Shown here: piece by piece, positions 15,857 to 16,639 of the stretch
Numbering within the stretch: the stretch's first letter is position 1
Layout: every line of letters starts with the position of its first letter
Assembly (NCBI GenBank): GCA_002179805.1
Contig: NAVB01001799.1
Span: 1-16,639 of the forward strand
Direction of reading: 5' to 3'
Origin: Acanthamoeba lenticulata
Taxonomy: Eukaryota > Discosea > Longamoebia > Acanthamoebidae
Length of the DNA stretch: 16,639 nt
Notes under the pieces: model-generated
The model's input: only the letters and a program-made list of their open reading frames with translations
Database searches by the model: none
Told to the model about the DNA's origin: nothing
Position numbers and translations under genes: made by a program

Positions 15857-16639
15857 ATGCCACTGTGCGCGACGCCGTCCGCTGCCGTTTTTGCCACCAT
15901 CGTCATGGTGCTCGTCGTGCTTTGCTCTGCGAGCGTGGAGGGCTGGAGCACTCTCGAGCACGCGCGTGCAGGGGGCACCACTGCGTGTGTGCCTTTCGTC
16001 GGTTCGCCTGCCACGGGGGGCAAATGCGACCACGTCATTCAACCCAACGCCAACGTTTTCCTCTTGTGCGCTTTTCCTTTTTATTTGTGCTTTACAAGTT
16101 TGCACGCTCGCTAACCGTCAAGTCCCCTTCTTCCTTCTCCATGGGGGCTTGTGAGCAGCCCTCCCAACACGTATGCCGACGCCGACGCCAAAGCTGCCGC
16201 TCAGGCATGTGTGAACACGATCACTCCGTTTGCGATGACCAGCAGCTCATTTTTGGGCGCACTGTGGGTGTGTGGTGTCGGAGTACAGACGGTGTTGATG
16301 GGGGCGTTCTTCCCGCCTCAGTGCCGCACGCCGCTCGTGGCGCTGGCGTGCATGGGCTCCTTCCTCAACTGCCAGTTCCCTGATCCTGCCCAGCCTGCCT
16401 TTCTTGGTGCAGTGCCCCACCTCTCGTCCTTCCTCACCCCCCCTTGTCTGCCTGTGCTCAAGGTGTCGACACACGCACAGTGTACGGGCCTTGCCGGAGC
16501 GTGTGCGAGGCCGTTGTCCTGGGCTGCTCGGCCTTCTTCGAGTCCCAGGGCATGCTCGTACGTCTGTGTCTGTCTCTCTGTGCGTATTTGCCGTGAGCAA
16601 ACAGTCATGGTTCCCTAACGCGTGCCTCTTGTGGGCGAA
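15857..16639 (+). CDS. Frizzled-type cysteine-rich domain protein (5' part; runs off the window)
   Basis: Proposed exons: 15857-16065, 16159-16406, 16481-16557 and, less surely, 16605 to beyond the edge. Phases agree. Residues 1-28 form a signal peptide (AVFATIVMVLVVLCSASVEG). Then come exactly ten cysteines (C44, C57, C87, C108, C125, C134, C141, C157, C161, C168). They are spread in the Frizzled CRD pattern, with VLMGAFFPPQC and the diagnostic YGPCRSVCEAVVLGC. Frizzled CRDs bind lipidated or peptide ligands outside the cell. In amoebozoans such domains occur in Frizzled/Smoothened-like receptors and in secreted proteins. Whether membrane helices follow cannot be seen. The last intron would be only 47 nt, the shortest here. 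An alternative start is M17. Confidence 0.8.

Noticed and set aside
1..16639. CRISPR arrays, insertion sequences, integrated virus or bacterial operon
   Set aside because: No repeated spacers, terminal inverted repeats, transposase or virion motifs were found; every long coding region is accounted for by intron-bearing eukaryotic genes.

Overview
The window is nuclear DNA from a GC-rich, gene-dense protist. An amoebozoan close to Acanthamoeba is the best fit. The reasons are many short introns (about 47-174 nt, nearly all GT-AG), intergenic gaps mostly of 70-370 bp, strongly G/C-ending codons in the coding exons, and a gene mix (lipin, ALG9, TCTP, eS25, a Frizzled-type cysteine-rich domain, F-box/ankyrin) that fits an amoeba. 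The species is inferred; no marker gene is present. No CRISPR, insertion sequence, viral or bacterial operon structure was seen.

Layout, left to right. (1) 28-1063, minus: a protein of four CBS domains, like the AMPK gamma subunit (2 exons). (2) 1436-2248, minus: a secreted or type I membrane protein with a duplicated six-cysteine module and a YxxPhi-type tail. (3) 2498-4222, minus: a PH-RhoGAP protein in 9 exons; it has lost the arginine finger and three of its eight introns appear to be GC-AG. (4) 4315-4385, minus: tRNA-Cys(GCA) with a T6 terminator. (5) about 4733-6057, plus: an F-box protein with ankyrin repeats; its first exon is unresolved. (6) 6136-10135, minus: a lipin-type phosphatidate phosphatase in 12 exons, rebuilt to 983 aa. 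(7) 10431-10793, plus: a 120-aa protein with one membrane segment and a 5'UTR intron. (8) 10863-11406, minus: ribosomal protein eS25, whose first coding exon is only the ATG. (9) 11764-12447, minus: TCTP. (10) 12660-15564, plus: ALG9 alpha-1,2-mannosyltransferase, rebuilt as 14 exons and 605 aa. (11) 15857 to the right edge, plus: the start of a Frizzled-CRD protein, cut off by the window.

The genes do not form one pathway. Lipin (diacylglycerol and phospholipid synthesis at the ER) and ALG9 (lipid-linked oligosaccharide assembly in the ER) are both ER functions; eS25 and TCTP are linked to translation and growth. Neighbours share control space: lipin/small-membrane-protein and TCTP/ALG9 are divergent pairs with 295 and 212 bp between start codons, and F-box/lipin and small-membrane-protein/eS25 are convergent pairs with 78 and 69 bp between stops. 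All exon joins were worked out by eye from reading frame, splice signals and family motifs, without transcript data.

No wholly new multi-gene system is evident. The observations most worth a second look are the catalytically degenerate RhoGAP, the cluster of GC-AG introns in that same gene, the duplicated cysteine module in the membrane protein, and the Frizzled CRD at the right edge.
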